Below, one piece after another: positions 28,122-38,421 of a stretch of DNA of 64,000 nucleotides. The DNA is from Burkholderia sp. USMB20 (GTDB lineage: Bacteria > Pseudomonadota > Gammaproteobacteria > Burkholderiales > Burkholderiaceae), in contig NZ_JTAN02000019.1 of NCBI RefSeq assembly GCF_000949135.2, positions 310,001 to 374,000 of the forward strand, written 5' to 3'. How positions within the stretch are numbered: position 1 is the first letter of the stretch; every line of letters begins with the position of its first letter. Both the position numbers and the translations under genes were made by a program. A model generated the notes under the pieces. That model ran no database searches, was not told the origin of the DNA, and was given only the letters and a program-made list of their open reading frames with translations.

Positions 28122-31100
28122 ATGTGGATCGTCCGGCTGGCGTTACGCAGGCCCTACACGTTCGTCGTACTCGCACTGCTGATCTTCATCGCGGGACCGC
28201 TTGCGCTGCTGCGCACGCCGACCGACATCTTCCCGAGCATCGACATTCCGGTCGTCAGCATCGTCTGGTCATACAACGGCTTCTCCGCGGAGGACATGGC
28301 CAAGCGGATCACGTCGAACTACGAGCGCGCGCTCACGTCCGACGTCGACGACATCGAGCACATCGAGTCGCAGTCGCTGAACGGCGTGTCGGTCGTGAAG
28401 ATCTTCTTCCACCCGGGCGCCGACATCAATCGCGCGATCGCGGAAGCCGCGAGCAATGCCGCGTCGATCCTGCGCATCCTGCCGCCCGGCACGTTGCCGC
28501 CGAACATCATCACGTACAACGCGTCGACGGTGCCGATCCTGCAGCTCGGGCTGTCGAGCGACACGCTCGCCGAGCAGCAGCTGTACGACCTCGGCAACAG
28601 CTTCATCCGCACGCAGCTCGCGACCGTCCAGGGCGCGGCGGTGCCGCTGCCGTTCGGCGGCAAGATCCGCCAGATCGTCGTCGACCTCGATACGCGCGCG
28701 CTGCAGGCGAAGGGGCTCGCGCCGATCGACGTCGTGAACGCGATCAACGCGCAGAACCTGATCCTGCCCGGCGGCACCGCGAAGATCGGCACGCACGAAT
28801 ACAACGTGCAGATGAACGGCAGCACGCAGACGGTCGCCGCGCTGAACGATCTGCCGGTGAAGACGATCGGCGGCAATGTCGTGTACGTGCGCGACGTCGC
28901 GCACGTTCGCGACGGCTACGCACCGCAGACCAACATCGTGCGGGTGGACGGCAAGCGCGCGGCGCTGCTGACGGTCGAGAAGACCGGCAGCGCGTCGACG
29001 CTGACGATCATCGACCAGGTGAAGGCGATGCTGCCGAAGATCGCGGCCGGGCTGCCGAAGGCGCTGCACATTTCGCCGCTCGACGATCAGTCGGTGTTCG
29101 TGAAGGCGGCTGTCCAGGGCGTCGTGCACGAGGCGCTGATCGCCGCGTGCCTGACCGCGCTGATGATCCTCTTGTTCCTCGGCAGCTGGCGCGCGACGCT
29201 GATCATCGCGATCACGATCCCGCTCGCGGTGCTCACGTCGCTGCTCGCGTTGTCCGCGCTCGGCCAGACCATCAACATCATGACGCTGGGCGGGCTCGCG
29301 CTCGCGGTCGGGATCCTCGTCGACGACGCGACCGTCGCGATCGAGAACATCACGCATCATCTCGAGCTCGGCGCGCCGCTCGAGGACGCGATCCTGACCG
29401 GCTCGGGAGAAATCGCGGTGCCGACCTTCGTGTCGACGCTGTCGATCTGCATCGTGTTCGTGCCGATGTTCCTGCTCACGGGCGTCGCGCGCTATCTGTT
29501 CGTGCCGCTGGCCGAGGCCGTGATCTTCGCGATGATCGCGTCGTACTTCTTCTCGCGCACGCTGGTGCCGACCCTCGCGATGGTGCTGATGCGCGCAAAA
29601 GGAAACGGCCGGCCGCCGCGCGGCGTATTCGCGCCGCTCGTGCATTTGGCGCGTTTCCAGGCTGCGTTCGAGCATCGCTTCGAGGCCGTGCGGCTGCGCT
29701 ATCGCGCGCTGCTCTCGGCGGCGATCGCGCGGCGTCGCCGCTTCGCGGCCGCGTTCCTGCTCGCATGCGTCGCGTCGACGGGCCTCTACGCGTTCGCCGG
29801 GCAGGACTTCTTCCCGTCGGTCGACACCGGCGAGATCCGTCTGCACCTGCGAGCGCCGACCGGCACGCGGATCGAGGAAACCGCGCGGCTGACCGACGAG
29901 GTCGAAGCGAAGATCCGCAGCGTGATTCCGGCGGGCGAACTCGCTGGCGTGCTCGACAACATCGGCGTGCCGGTGAGCGGGATCAACCTCACGTACGATT
30001 CATCGGATCCGATCGGCACCGAGGACGCCGACGTGCTGGTGACGCTGAAGCCGAACCACGCGTCGACCGCCGCATACGTCGCCAGGCTGCGCAACGTGCT
30101 CGCGCAGTCGTTCCCCGGCGTGACGTTCGCGTTCCTGCCGGCCGACATCGTCAGCCAGATCCTCAATTTCGGGCTGCCCGCGCCGATCGACATCCAGATC
30201 GTCGGCAACAAGCTCGACCAGAACCGCGCGGTCGCGAATACGCTGCTCGCGAAGCTGCGCGGCGTGCGCGGGCTCGTCGACGCGCGCATCCAGCAACCCG
30301 GCGACGAACCGGCAATCGACGTGAACGTCGACCGCACGAAGGCGATCCAGGCCGGCCTCGAACAGCGCGACGTCGCGCAAAATCTGCTGATCGCGCTGTC
30401 CGGCAGTTCGCAGACGACGCCGAACTTCTGGCTCGATCCGCGCAACGGCGTCAGCTACCCGGTGCTCGTTCAAACGCCGCAATACACGGTGAATTCGCTG
30501 CAGTCGCTCGCGAACGTGCCGCTGCCGGCCGGCACCGCGCGCCCGCCGCAGACGCCGGCTGGCGGCCCGGCCGCGGGTGCGCCCGCGCAGAACCTGCTCG
30601 GCGCGCTCGGCACGTTCTCGCGCTCGACGCAGCAGGCCGTGGTGTCGCACTACAACGTGCAGCCGGTGCTCGATATCTTCGCGTCGGTGCAGGGGCGCGA
30701 TCTCGGCGGCGTCACGGCCGACGTGACGAAGCTCGTCGACGCCGCGCGCGCGCAGCTGCCGCCCGGCTCGTCGATCGTGCTGCGCGGCCAGGTGCAGGCG
30801 ATGCACGAGTCGTTCGCGGGCCTGCTCGGCGGTCTGGTACTCGCGATCTCGCTGGTCTACCTGCTGATGGTCGTGAACTTCCAGTCGTGGCTCGATCCGC
30901 TCGTGATCGTAGGCGGGCTGCCGGCATCGCTCGCCGGCATCGCGTGGATGCTGTTCGTCACGCGCACCACGCTGTCGGTGCCCGCGCTGACCGGCACGAT
31001 CCTGTGCATCGGCATCGCGACCGCGAACAGCATTCTCGTCGTGAACGCGGCGCGCGAGCTGCTCGCGGGCGGCGCGTCGCCGTGGCAGGCGTCGCTCGAC

Positions 31101-31370
31101 GCCGGCTTCAGCCGCTTCCGGCCCGTCGTGATGACCGCGCTCGCGATGCTGATCGGCATGTTGCCGATGGCGCTCGGCCTCGGCGACGGCGGCGAGCAGA
31201 ACGCGCCGCTCGGCCGCGCGGTGATCGGCGGCCTCGCGTTCGGCACGTTCTCGACGCTGCTGTTCGTCCCGGTGCTGTTCGGCTTCGTCCACGCATGGCT
31301 CGCGCGGCGCCGCGACGCCTCGGCCGCGCGGCGCACGCAGCACGCGCCCGACACGCCGGCGCTGCGTTGA
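28122..31370 (+). CDS. RND efflux permease (HAE1/AcrB-like)
   Basis: 1082 residues, inner-membrane proton-driven pump subunit. The first membrane helix (F-V-V-L-A-L-L-I-F-I-A-G-P-L-A-L) is followed by the family segment P-T-D-I-F-P-S-I-D-I-P-V-V and the first large periplasmic loop. The helix bundle includes G-I-L-V-D-D-A-T-V-A-I-E-N, whose Asp pair relays protons. A second loop and helix set repeat the layout. The second loop carries an unusual Pro/Ala/Gly-rich stretch (about 807-825). It is first in an operon with adaptor (57 bases on) and outer-membrane factor genes. Sequence features place it with drug-type pumps, while the linked two-component system is of the metal-responsive type; the real substrate is unknown. 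Confidence 0.93.
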   Translation: MWIVRLALRRPYTFVVLALLIFIAGPLALLRTPTDIFPSIDIPVVSIVWSYNGFSAEDMAKRITSNYERALTSDVDDIEHIESQSLNGVSVVKIFFHPGADINRAIAEAASNAASILRILPPGTLPPNIITYNASTVPILQLGLSSDTLAEQQLYDLGNSFIRTQLATVQGAAVPLPFGGKIRQIVVDLDTRALQAKGLAPIDVVNAINAQNLILPGGTAKIGTHEYNVQMNGSTQTVAALNDLPVKTIGGNVVYVRDVAHVRDGYAPQTNIVRVDGKRAALLTVEKTGSASTLTIIDQVKAMLPKIAAGLPKALHISPLDDQSVFVKAAVQGVVHEALIAACLTALMILLFLGSWRATLIIAITIPLAVLTSLLALSALGQTINIMTLGGLALAVGILVDDATVAIENITHHLELGAPLEDAILTGSGEIAVPTFVSTLSICIVFVPMFLLTGVARYLFVPLAEAVIFAMIASYFFSRTLVPTLAMVLMRAKGNGRPPRGVFAPLVHLARFQAAFEHRFEAVRLRYRALLSAAIARRRRFAAAFLLACVASTGLYAFAGQDFFPSVDTGEIRLHLRAPTGTRIEETARLTDEVEAKIRSVIPAGELAGVLDNIGVPVSGINLTYDSSDPIGTEDADVLVTLKPNHASTAAYVARLRNVLAQSFPGVTFAFLPADIVSQILNFGLPAPIDIQIVGNKLDQNRAVANTLLAKLRGVRGLVDARIQQPGDEPAIDVNVDRTKAIQAGLEQRDVAQNLLIALSGSSQTTPNFWLDPRNGVSYPVLVQTPQYTVNSLQSLANVPLPAGTARPPQTPAGGPAAGAPAQNLLGALGTFSRSTQQAVVSHYNVQPVLDIFASVQGRDLGGVTADVTKLVDAARAQLPPGSSIVLRGQVQAMHESFAGLLGGLVLAISLVYLLMVVNFQSWLDPLVIVGGLPASLAGIAWMLFVTRTTLSVPALTGTILCIGIATANSILVVNAARELLAGGASPWQASLDAGFSRFRPVVMTALAMLIGMLPMALGLGDGGEQNAPLGRAVIGGLAFGTFSTLLFVPVLFGFVHAWLARRRDASAARRTQHAPDTPALR

Positions 31371-31426
31371 GCTCGGACGGCCGCCCCTTCTCATCATCCT
31401 TCGATTCGCCCGACCCCGGACCCATC

Positions 31427-32827
31427 ATGAACGACTCGATCGAACCCGTCGCCCCGCCGCCCGCCGCCGAAGCGGCCACCGCCGTGCCGTCCGCGCGCGC
31501 GGCGCCGCGCCCGACACCCGCCGGCCCGCCGCGGCCGCAAGCTGGCCGTGCCTGTCGCGGCCATCGCGCGCTGGCCGCCGCGCTGCTCGCGCTCGGCATC
31601 GTGCCGCGTATCGATGCACGCGCCGCACAGCGTGCACAGGTGGCCGAGCAACAGGCGCTGCCGGTGTCGGTCATCGTGCCCGGCGCGGCGCCGGCCGACC
31701 AGACGCTGACGTTGCCCGGTTCGGTGGCGCCGTATGCAGACGCGTCGATCTACGCGCGCACGAGCGGCTACATCGCGCACTGGAGCGTCGATCTCGGCAC
31801 GCACGTGAGGGCCGGCCAGACGCTCGCGCAGATCTCGGCGCCCGATCTCGACGCGCAGTTGCGCCAGGCGCGCGCCGACGAAGCGAGCGCGCAGGCGAAC
31901 TACGACTACGCGAAATCGACCGCGCAGCGGTGGCAGGACATGCTGAAAACGCAATCGGTGTCGCAGCAGGACACCGACACGAAGGTCGCCGACATGAACG
32001 CGAAACGCGCGATGCTCGCGTCCGCGCAGGCGAACGTCGCGCACCTTGCCGAACTCGTGTCGTACGAGTCCGTCACCGCGCCGTTCGACGGCGTGATCAC
32101 CGCGCGCAGCGTCGACGTCGGCACGCTGGTCACCGCGGGCGGCACGCCGGGCAGCCCGGGCCTGTCCGGGGAACTGTTCCATCTCGAACAGACGGACACG
32201 CTGCGCGTGTTCGTCGACGTGCCGCAGGACAGCGCGACCGGCGTATCGACCGGCACGCCGGTCTACCTGACGACGCCGCAGTATCCGGGGCGGCGCTTTG
32301 CCGCGCGTGTCGCGCGCAGCGCGGGCGCGATCGATCCCGTCACGCGCACGCTGCGCGTCGAGATCGACGTCGACAACCGCGACGGCGCGCTGATGCCCGG
32401 TGCGTATGCGCAGGCGCATCTCGTCGTGGCGAGCGCGGCGCCGGCGCTCGACCTGCCGGTCAGTGCGCTGTTGTTCCGCCCGAACGGCGTGACGGTCGCC
32501 ACCGTCGGTACGAACGGGCGAACCGTGCTGAAGACCGTGCAGATCGGGCGCGATTTCGGCACGCGCGTGGAGATCGTCGCGGGGCTCGCGGCGACCGATC
32601 GCGTGATCGACAACCCGGGCGATGCGATCACGGCCGGCGAAGCCGTGAAGATCGTGTCGACCGTGCGCGCCGCGGCTCCGGTGGCCGCTTCTTCCGCTTC
32701 GTCCGCTTCGTCCGCGCAGACCGCGCAAACAGGGGCGGCGGCCATTGCCAGCGACGTGCCGCCGCTGCGCGCGGCCGACACCGCGCCGGCCGCGTCGACG
32801 CCCGCTCCTGCGCCCGCCCGCGGCTGA
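31427..32827 (+). CDS. RND efflux periplasmic adaptor (membrane fusion protein)
   Basis: 466 residues. Adaptor domains in order: lipoyl/barrel halves with A-S-I-Y-A-R-T-S-G-Y-I and V-R-A-G-Q-T-L-A-Q-I-S, a helical hairpin (about 145-205), E-S-V-T-A-P-F-D-G-V-I, then the membrane-proximal domain and an Ala/Ser-rich tail. It links the permease to the outer-membrane factor. Odd point: residues about 37-46 read Q-A-G-R-A-C-R-G-H-R, whereas the same bases in another frame read R-K-L-A-V-P-V-A-A-I-A, the expected start of the N-terminal membrane anchor. Two compensating small indels, real or from sequencing, are the likely cause. No ribosome site is obvious before the ATG. Confidence 0.88.
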   Translation: MNDSIEPVAPPPAAEAATAVPSARAAPRPTPAGPPRPQAGRACRGHRALAAALLALGIVPRIDARAAQRAQVAEQQALPVSVIVPGAAPADQTLTLPGSVAPYADASIYARTSGYIAHWSVDLGTHVRAGQTLAQISAPDLDAQLRQARADEASAQANYDYAKSTAQRWQDMLKTQSVSQQDTDTKVADMNAKRAMLASAQANVAHLAELVSYESVTAPFDGVITARSVDVGTLVTAGGTPGSPGLSGELFHLEQTDTLRVFVDVPQDSATGVSTGTPVYLTTPQYPGRRFAARVARSAGAIDPVTRTLRVEIDVDNRDGALMPGAYAQAHLVVASAAPALDLPVSALLFRPNGVTVATVGTNGRTVLKTVQIGRDFGTRVEIVAGLAATDRVIDNPGDAITAGEAVKIVSTVRAAAPVAASSASSASSAQTAQTGAAAIASDVPPLRAADTAPAASTPAPAPARG

Positions 32828-32858
32828 CCCATCGACGACGACTCACGAGATACCTGCC

Positions 32859-34381
32859 ATGCGCCTTCCTCACCCGCTCCCGTTCGCCCGCCACGCCGTC
32901 GCGCTCAGCGCCGCCACGGCGTTGGCCACGTTGACCGCGTGCTCGACGTTGCCACCCTATTCGCCGCCCACCGTCACGGTACCCGCGCACTACGCGGGCG
33001 CACCGGCCGCGCAGGCCGGCTGGCACGTCGCGATGCCGGCCGATGCGGCCGCGCGCGGTGCGTGGTGGACCGTGTTCGGCGACGCCGACCTGAACGCGCT
33101 CGAAGCGCGCGTCGACGTGTCGAACCAGACGGTGAAGAAAGCCGTCGCCGATCTGCAACAGGCACGCGCGATGGTCGACTACCAGCACGCCGGGTTTCTG
33201 CCGACGATCACGGCGGGTGTCGCGCAGAGCCGCGCGCGCGTGTCGCAGAACCGGCTCGGCTCGTCGCTCGCCGGCAAGACGACACCCGACTATCAGGCCG
33301 GCGTGGCCGCGAGCTGGGAGCCCGACGTGTTCGGCCGCGTACGCGACGCGGTGACGGGCGCGCAGGCGAACGCCGCGGCGAGCACGGCCGACCTGCAGGC
33401 CGTGAAGCTGTCGGTCACGGCGGAACTCGCGAGCGATTATTTCGCGCTGCGCTCCCTCGACACGCAGAAGCAGTTGCTCGATGACACGGTGCATGCATAC
33501 GCGGACGCGCTGACGCTGCTCAAGCAACAGCTCGCGGCCGGTGCGATCGATGCGTCGGCAGTCGCGCAAGCCGAGACGCAGCTCGAATCGACGCGCACGC
33601 AGGACACCGACATCGACGCGTCGCGTGCGCAGTTGCAGCACGCGATCGCGACGCTCGTCGGCGAAAGCGCGTCGACGTTCGCGCTGCCGCCGCGCGTGCA
33701 GGCGTTCCACGTGCCGGCCATTCCGGCCGGCGTGCCGTCGGAACTGCTCGAACGGCGGCCCGACATCGCGGCCGCCGAGCGCCGTGTGGCGGCCGCGAAC
33801 GCGCAGATCGGCGAGGCGCGGCCCGCGTTCTTCCCGATCTCGTGCTGTCGGCGAGCGCCGGCCTCGAGAGTTCGTTCTTCGCGCCGTGGCTCGCCGCGCG
33901 AGCCTGTTCTGGTCGCTCGCCGCAACTTGCCGGCACGCTGTTCGACGGCGGTCGCCGCAGCGCATCGCTGCGCGGCGCACATGCGCAGTACGACGGCGCG
34001 GTCGCCGATTACGGCAGACCGTACTGTCGCGTCCAGCAGGTCGAGGATCAGTTGTCGACGATCGATGCGCTCGCGTCCGAAGCCGGCAGCCAGCAGCGCG
34101 CGACCGACGCGGCCGACCTGTCGCTGCGGCTGACGACGAATCGCTTCAACGCCGGCGCCGTCAGCTATCTGGACGTGGTGACCGCGCAGACGATCGCACT
34201 GACGAACCGGCGCACGGCCGATCAGATCGACGCGCGCCGGATGGAGGCCGCGGTCGGGTTGTTGAAGGCGCTGGGCGGCGGCTGGCAGGCGAGCGCGGAT
34301 GAGGAATCGAACACCGGCACGCACGAACGCCCGGTCGCCGCGTTACCCGACTCCGCAGTCACGCAGCCGACGGCCGGTTGA
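32859..34381 (+). pseudogene. RND outer-membrane factor (OprM/NodT family), frameshifted
   Basis: The first 326 codons (32859 to about 33836) give a typical outer-membrane factor: lipoprotein signal with lipobox L-T-A-C, Y-x-P-P motif, W-W-x-V-F-G-D-x-x-L, L-A-S-D-Y-F and E-L-L-E-R-R-P-D-I-A-A-A-E-R. At about 33836 the frame breaks: one G seems missing (CCGAT where CCGGAT would keep frame), and the rest (L-A-G-T-L-F-D-G-G-R-R, N-R-F-N-A-G-A-V-S-Y-L-D-V-V) continues in another frame to TGA 34381. Near 33896-33920 and 34013-34030 there are further patches where short losses scramble five to eight residues and then restore frame. Either the gene is decaying or this stretch has sequencing errors. 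Its end overlaps the convergent kinase gene by 23 bases. Confidence 0.82.
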
Positions 34382-35819
34382 ACGTGAGCACGAAGCGCGT
34401 GCCGCGCGCGTCGCTTTCGACCTGCGCGGTGCCGCCGTGCAGTTCCATCACCGAGCGCACGATCGCGAGGCCGAGCCCGGCCGTGCCGCCCGGCACCCCG
34501 CCGCTGCGGGCGGGATCGCCGCGCACGAACCGGTCGAAGATCCGCGGCAGCAGCGCGGAATCGATCGGCTCGCCCGGATTCGCGACGACGACGCGCACCG
34601 CGTCGGCGGCGTCATCGACACTGAGCGTAATGACGCCGCCGGCGGGCGTGTAACGCAGCGCGTTCGCGAGCAGGTTGCCGACGGCGCGACGAAACAGCTC
34701 GACGTCGGCGGTCAGCTGCCCCCGCCCTTCGACGCGCAACGTCGAGCCCGCTTCGTCCGCGAGCCCCTCGAAATACTCCGCGATGCGCTCGAGTTCGTCG
34801 TGCACGTCGAACGCGCGCTGCCGCGTGACGAAGCTCGGATGCTCGGCGCGCGCGAGAAACAGCACGTTCTCGATCATCCGTGCGAGACGATCGTATTCCT
34901 CGAGATTCGATTCGAGCAGCGCCTGGTACTCGTCGGCCGCACGCGGCCGCGCGAGCGCGACTTCCGTGGCGCCGCGCATGTTGTTCAGCGGTGTGCGCAG
35001 GTCGTGCGCGAGATCGGCGCTGAATTGCGACAGATGCGCGAACGCTTGCTGCAGGCGGCCGAGCATCGCGTTCTGCGCATCGACGAGCGCGCGCAGCTCG
35101 CTCGGTGCACGCGACGCGTCGAGCCGTGTATCGAGCTTGTCGATGGTGATCCGGCCCGTGTTGTCGACGATCTCGCGCAGCGGCGCGAGCGCCGTGCGGA
35201 TCAGCCAGTAGCCGAGCAGCAGCGCGAACAGCGCGCCGAGCCCGCCGGCGATCTCGAGCCGGTCGCGGTAGCCGTCGAGCAGGTCGGCGCGGTCGTGCAT
35301 GTTGCGCGCGATCGCGATGCGGATCGGCGTGCGGTCGCCGAGCGCGGCCTCGATCACGACGCCGCGCATCGGCGTGCCGTTGTCGGCCGTCCACGTGACC
35401 AGCCGGTCGGCCGTGATCCGCTCGTCCGCCGGAACCGGCGCCGCATGCGGCGCGAACAGCTGCGCGTCGGCCAGCGGAACCGACGCGGCGGCAGGCGCAT
35501 CGTCGAGCGCGGCGAGCCGCACGTTGTGGCGCGCGAGCACGTCGCCGCGCGCATCGACGGCGGCCATCGACAGCGCCTCGTTGCCGAGCACCTGGCTCGT
35601 CAACCGCTCGGCATGCGTGCGGACTGCATCGAGCGACTCGAGCTCGCCCGCGAGCCGGCGCGTGTGGCGCGCGGCCAGCACGATGTCGAGGTCGTCCTGC
35701 GTGTTCACCTGCCGTTCGAGGCCCGCATACACGTATGCGCCGACCAGCGCGAACGCGGCGAGCGTGGTCGCGGCGAACGCGAGCGCGAGCGTCGCGGCGA
35801 GCGAGCGCGGCCGCGTCAT
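34359..35819 (-). CDS. Heavy-metal-type sensor histidine kinase
   Basis: 486 residues. An N-terminal membrane helix (about 8-33), a periplasmic sensor region (about 35-188), a second helix (about 189-208) and HAMP (about 209-262). HisKA has His272 in [11 protein letters not shown], followed by an HATPase with N-L-L-A-N-A-L-R-Y and G-L-G-L-A-I-V. Layout and length fit the CusS/CzcS/IrlS group. The periplasmic part has few His and no clear metal motif, so the ligand is open. Its ATG overlaps the regulator stop (ATGA), so the two genes are co-translated. It probably phosphorylates the neighbouring regulator. Confidence 0.92.
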   Translation of the reverse strand: MTRPRSLAATLALAFAATTLAAFALVGAYVYAGLERQVNTQDDLDIVLAARHTRRLAGELESLDAVRTHAERLTSQVLGNEALSMAAVDARGDVLARHNVRLAALDDAPAAASVPLADAQLFAPHAAPVPADERITADRLVTWTADNGTPMRGVVIEAALGDRTPIRIAIARNMHDRADLLDGYRDRLEIAGGLGALFALLLGYWLIRTALAPLREIVDNTGRITIDKLDTRLDASRAPSELRALVDAQNAMLGRLQQAFAHLSQFSADLAHDLRTPLNNMRGATEVALARPRAADEYQALLESNLEEYDRLARMIENVLFLARAEHPSFVTRQRAFDVHDELERIAEYFEGLADEAGSTLRVEGRGQLTADVELFRRAVGNLLANALRYTPAGGVITLSVDDAADAVRVVVANPGEPIDSALLPRIFDRFVRGDPARSGGVPGGTAGLGLAIVRSVMELHGGTAQVESDARGTRFVLTFNRPSAA

Positions 35820-36493
35820 GCGTCGTCCTTCGGTTCGAGCACATAGCCGACGCCGCGCACGGTATGGATCAGCTTGACCGGAAACGCGTCGTCGATCTTC
35901 GCGCGCAGGCGCCGGATCGCGACCTCGACGACGTTGGTGTCGCTGTCGAAATTCATGTCCCACACGTACGATGCGATCTGCGTGCGGCTCAGCACCTCGC
36001 CCTGCCGGCGCGCGAGCAGCTGCAGCAGCGAGAATTCGCGCGGCGTCAGGTCGATGCGCGTGGCGCCGCGCTTCACGCGGCGGCGCACCACGTCGATTTC
36101 CAGATCGCCGACCGCCAGGTGTTCGGTCTCGCGCGGCGGCCCGCGACGCGCGAGCGTGCGGATGCGGGCAAGCAGCTCGACGAACGCGAACGGCTTCACG
36201 AGGTAGTCGTCGGCGCCGAGTTCGAGGCCGTGCACACGATCCTGCACGTCGTCGCGCGCGGTCAGGAACAGCACCGGCGTCGTATGCGTGTCGCGCAGCC
36301 GCTTGAGCACGCCCCAGCCATCGAGCACGGGCAGCATCACGTCGAGCACGATCACGTCGTAACGCTCTTCCTGCGCGAGCGTCAGCCCTTCGCCGCCGTC
36401 CTTCGCGAGATCGACGCTGAAGCCCGATTCCTCGAGCCCCTTCTTCAGGTACGCACCCGTCTTCGGTTCGTCTTCGACTATCAGGATACGCAT
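35816..36493 (-). CDS. OmpR-family heavy-metal-type response regulator
   Basis: 225 residues. Receiver domain with acidic pocket E7-D8 and phospho-acceptor Asp51 (V-L-D-V-M-L-P), Thr in L-T-A-R-D and Lys in V-K-P-F. The winged-helix output domain has [12 protein letters not shown] and [14 protein letters not shown] precedes the ATG by six bases. By family it binds an inverted repeat near its target promoters. A perfect GATTAC-N6-GTAATC repeat lies 90 bases upstream, with related copies before the efflux operon and DUF4148 gene, which strongly suggests self-control and control of those genes. Confidence 0.93.
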   Translation of the reverse strand: MRILIVEDEPKTGAYLKKGLEESGFSVDLAKDGGEGLTLAQEERYDVIVLDVMLPVLDGWGVLKRLRDTHTTPVLFLTARDDVQDRVHGLELGADDYLVKPFAFVELLARIRTLARRGPPRETEHLAVGDLEIDVVRRRVKRGATRIDLTPREFSLLQLLARRQGEVLSRTQIASYVWDMNFDSDTNVVEVAIRRLRAKIDDAFPVKLIHTVRGVGYVLEPKDDA

Positions 36494-36582
36494 GGCCGGC
36501 TCCGTCGCTTTCGTGATGACATCCGGCGATGTTACCGGCAAACGGCGACAAGGGATCGCTGCGTGCGGGCGCAAACGCCATT

Positions 36583-36600
36583 GATTACAAAACGGTAATC
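36583..36600. promoter_or_regulatory. Response-regulator box C (autoregulation)
   Basis: GATTAC-AAAACG-GTAATC, a perfect inverted repeat with a 6-base spacer. It lies 90 bases upstream of the leftward regulator gene. Such spaced hexamers are the usual binding sites of heavy-metal-type OmpR regulators. Confidence 0.8.
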
Positions 36601-36847
36601 GGGCGGTCAGCGTAGCGTGCGGTTGCGAAGCCGTGCACGGCGGAGTGGGTAACCTGCATAAACCCTCCGCCACATCGCCATTCCAGCCGCTAGAGCGTCG
36701 CCTTCCTCTGCGTAAATCTAAGGACCAGATAACGGTATGAGAATTTCTTGGTTCTTGGATGCGTTCCACATCCCGAAAATACGAGCTCCCGACAACCGGG
36801 CGCGCGATGTGCCGCCCCGCGTCGCTCAAACAACGTTCCTCTTTCCC

Positions 36848-37690
36848 ATGTTCAGCAGATCGTTTCGCACTACGTCGGGCCACGCGCTGTGCGTCGCCGC
36901 CCTCCTTTCCGTTTTTTCCGGCGTCGCCCGCGCGGACAGCACGCTCGATCGCATCCATCAACGTCACACGATCACGATCGGCGTGATCCTGTCGGGCCCG
37001 CCGTTCGGCTCGCTCGATCCCGCGACGCAAAAGCCGGTCGGCTTCAACGTCGATCTGGCGAACGACGTCGCGAAACGACTCGGCGTCGACGTCGAGCTGA
37101 CACCGGTTCAGCCGTCGAACCGCGTGCAGTTCCTGCAGCAGGGCAAGGTCGACGCGCTGATCGCCAACATGGAGCTGACGACGGAGCGCGCGGAGATACT
37201 GTCGTATGCGCCGACGCCGTTCGAATCCATCGGCGGCGCGCTGATCGCGCGCAAGGACAGCGGTATCAAGTCCTGGGCCGACTTGCGCGGCAAGCCGGTC
37301 TGCGTGTCGCAAGGCAGCAACTACACGAAGCCGCTCGCGACGGAATACGGCGCGCAGGTGAAGGCCTTCCGCGGCCAGCCGGAATCGCTGCTCGCACTTC
37401 GCGGCAACAACTGCGTGGCCGCCGTGCACGTCGCGCCGACGTTGCGCATGCTCGTCGCGCGCAACCCCGACTGGAAGGACTACACGACGCCGCTGTCGAC
37501 CGACCTGATTCCGTCGCCGGCGGTGATCTGGGTCCGCAAGGGCGAGACCGACACGCAGGGCGCGCTCGACCGGATCGTTCAGGATTGGCACCGCAGCGGC
37601 TGGCTGCTCGACGTCGAGCGCAAGAACGGCATGACGCCGTCGCAAGCCGTGCTCGACCTGCACGCGAAGCTCAAGGCGCAGCGCACATGA
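36848..37690 (+). CDS. Amino acid ABC transporter substrate-binding protein (family 3)
   Basis: 280 residues. The start at 36848 gives a signal peptide (about 1-29, ending V-A-R-A); the frame is open upstream but without a signal there. The mature part has the family-3 pattern: [42 protein letters not shown] and W-A-D-L-R-G-K-P-V. It captures a small polar amino acid-like solute in the periplasm. It heads a four-gene transporter operon with overlapping genes. The convergent monooxygenase and MmgE/PrpD genes suggest an organosulfur amino acid such as S-(2-succino)cysteine; that is inference. Confidence 0.92.
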   Translation: MFSRSFRTTSGHALCVAALLSVFSGVARADSTLDRIHQRHTITIGVILSGPPFGSLDPATQKPVGFNVDLANDVAKRLGVDVELTPVQPSNRVQFLQQGKVDALIANMELTTERAEILSYAPTPFESIGGALIARKDSGIKSWADLRGKPVCVSQGSNYTKPLATEYGAQVKAFRGQPESLLALRGNNCVAAVHVAPTLRMLVARNPDWKDYTTPLSTDLIPSPAVIWVRKGETDTQGALDRIVQDWHRSGWLLDVERKNGMTPSQAVLDLHAKLKAQRT

Positions 37691-38421
37691 CGGTGGCCGC
37701 CGCGGTCGATGCGCTCCGCAAGTTCGGCCTCGATTACAGCTTCGTGCTCGCCGCGGACGAACGCGCGTCGTTCGTGCACGGGATGGGGGTGACGCTCGAA
37801 CTGTCGATCGCGACCGCGGTCGGCAGCCTCGCCTGCGGCGTCGTGCTCGCCGCGCTGCTGGTATCGCCGAGCGCGGCGCTCGCGCGCCCCGCGCGCGCAT
37901 TCGTCGAGGTCACCCGCAACACGCCGACGCTCGTGCAATTGTTCTGCGCGTTCCTCGTCGTCAACATGCTGATCAGCGCCGCACTGCGCAATTTGGGCGG
38001 CAATCCGCTGACGCCGTTCATCTGGAGCGTGATCGTGATCTCGCTGCACAAGGGCGCGTTCCATGCGGAAGCGCTGCGCGCCGGCCTCGAAGCGGTACCG
38101 CGCGCAACGCTCGAGGCCGCGCAGTCGCTCGGCTACAGCCGCCGCCAGCGGCTCTGGCACGTGCAGCTGCCGCTCGCGATACGCTTCGCGCTGCCCGCGC
38201 TCGTCAACAACCTGGTCGATCTCGTGAAGATGACGACGGTCGCCTCGGCGATCGCCGTCGGCGACGTCACCTATGCGTCGATCATGATCTGGACGCAGCG
38301 CGACAACGTGCTCGAGTTGATGATCCTGATCCTGCTCTTCTTCGGCGCGCTCACGTTCACGGTCAACCTCGCGGGACGTTGGCTGGAACACCGCCTGAGG
38401 ATACCCGGCTATGGCCATTGA
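37687..38421 (+). CDS. Amino acid ABC transporter permease 1
   Basis: 244 residues, starting at the ATGA overlap with the binding-protein stop. Several membrane helices and the HisM/GlnP signature: [13 protein letters not shown], and the EAA loop with [11 protein letters not shown], then E-A-A-Q-S-L-G-Y-S, which contacts the ATPase. It probably pairs with the next gene's product to form the inner-membrane channel. Confidence 0.93.
   Translation: MTVAAAVDALRKFGLDYSFVLAADERASFVHGMGVTLELSIATAVGSLACGVVLAALLVSPSAALARPARAFVEVTRNTPTLVQLFCAFLVVNMLISAALRNLGGNPLTPFIWSVIVISLHKGAFHAEALRAGLEAVPRATLEAAQSLGYSRRQRLWHVQLPLAIRFALPALVNNLVDLVKMTTVASAIAVGDVTYASIMIWTQRDNVLELMILILLFFGALTFTVNLAGRWLEHRLRIPGYGH

Noticed and set aside
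28097-31426. Long 5' extension of the adaptor gene frame across the RND permease
   Set aside because: This part is only the permease gene read in the wrong frame; the adaptor starts at 31427.
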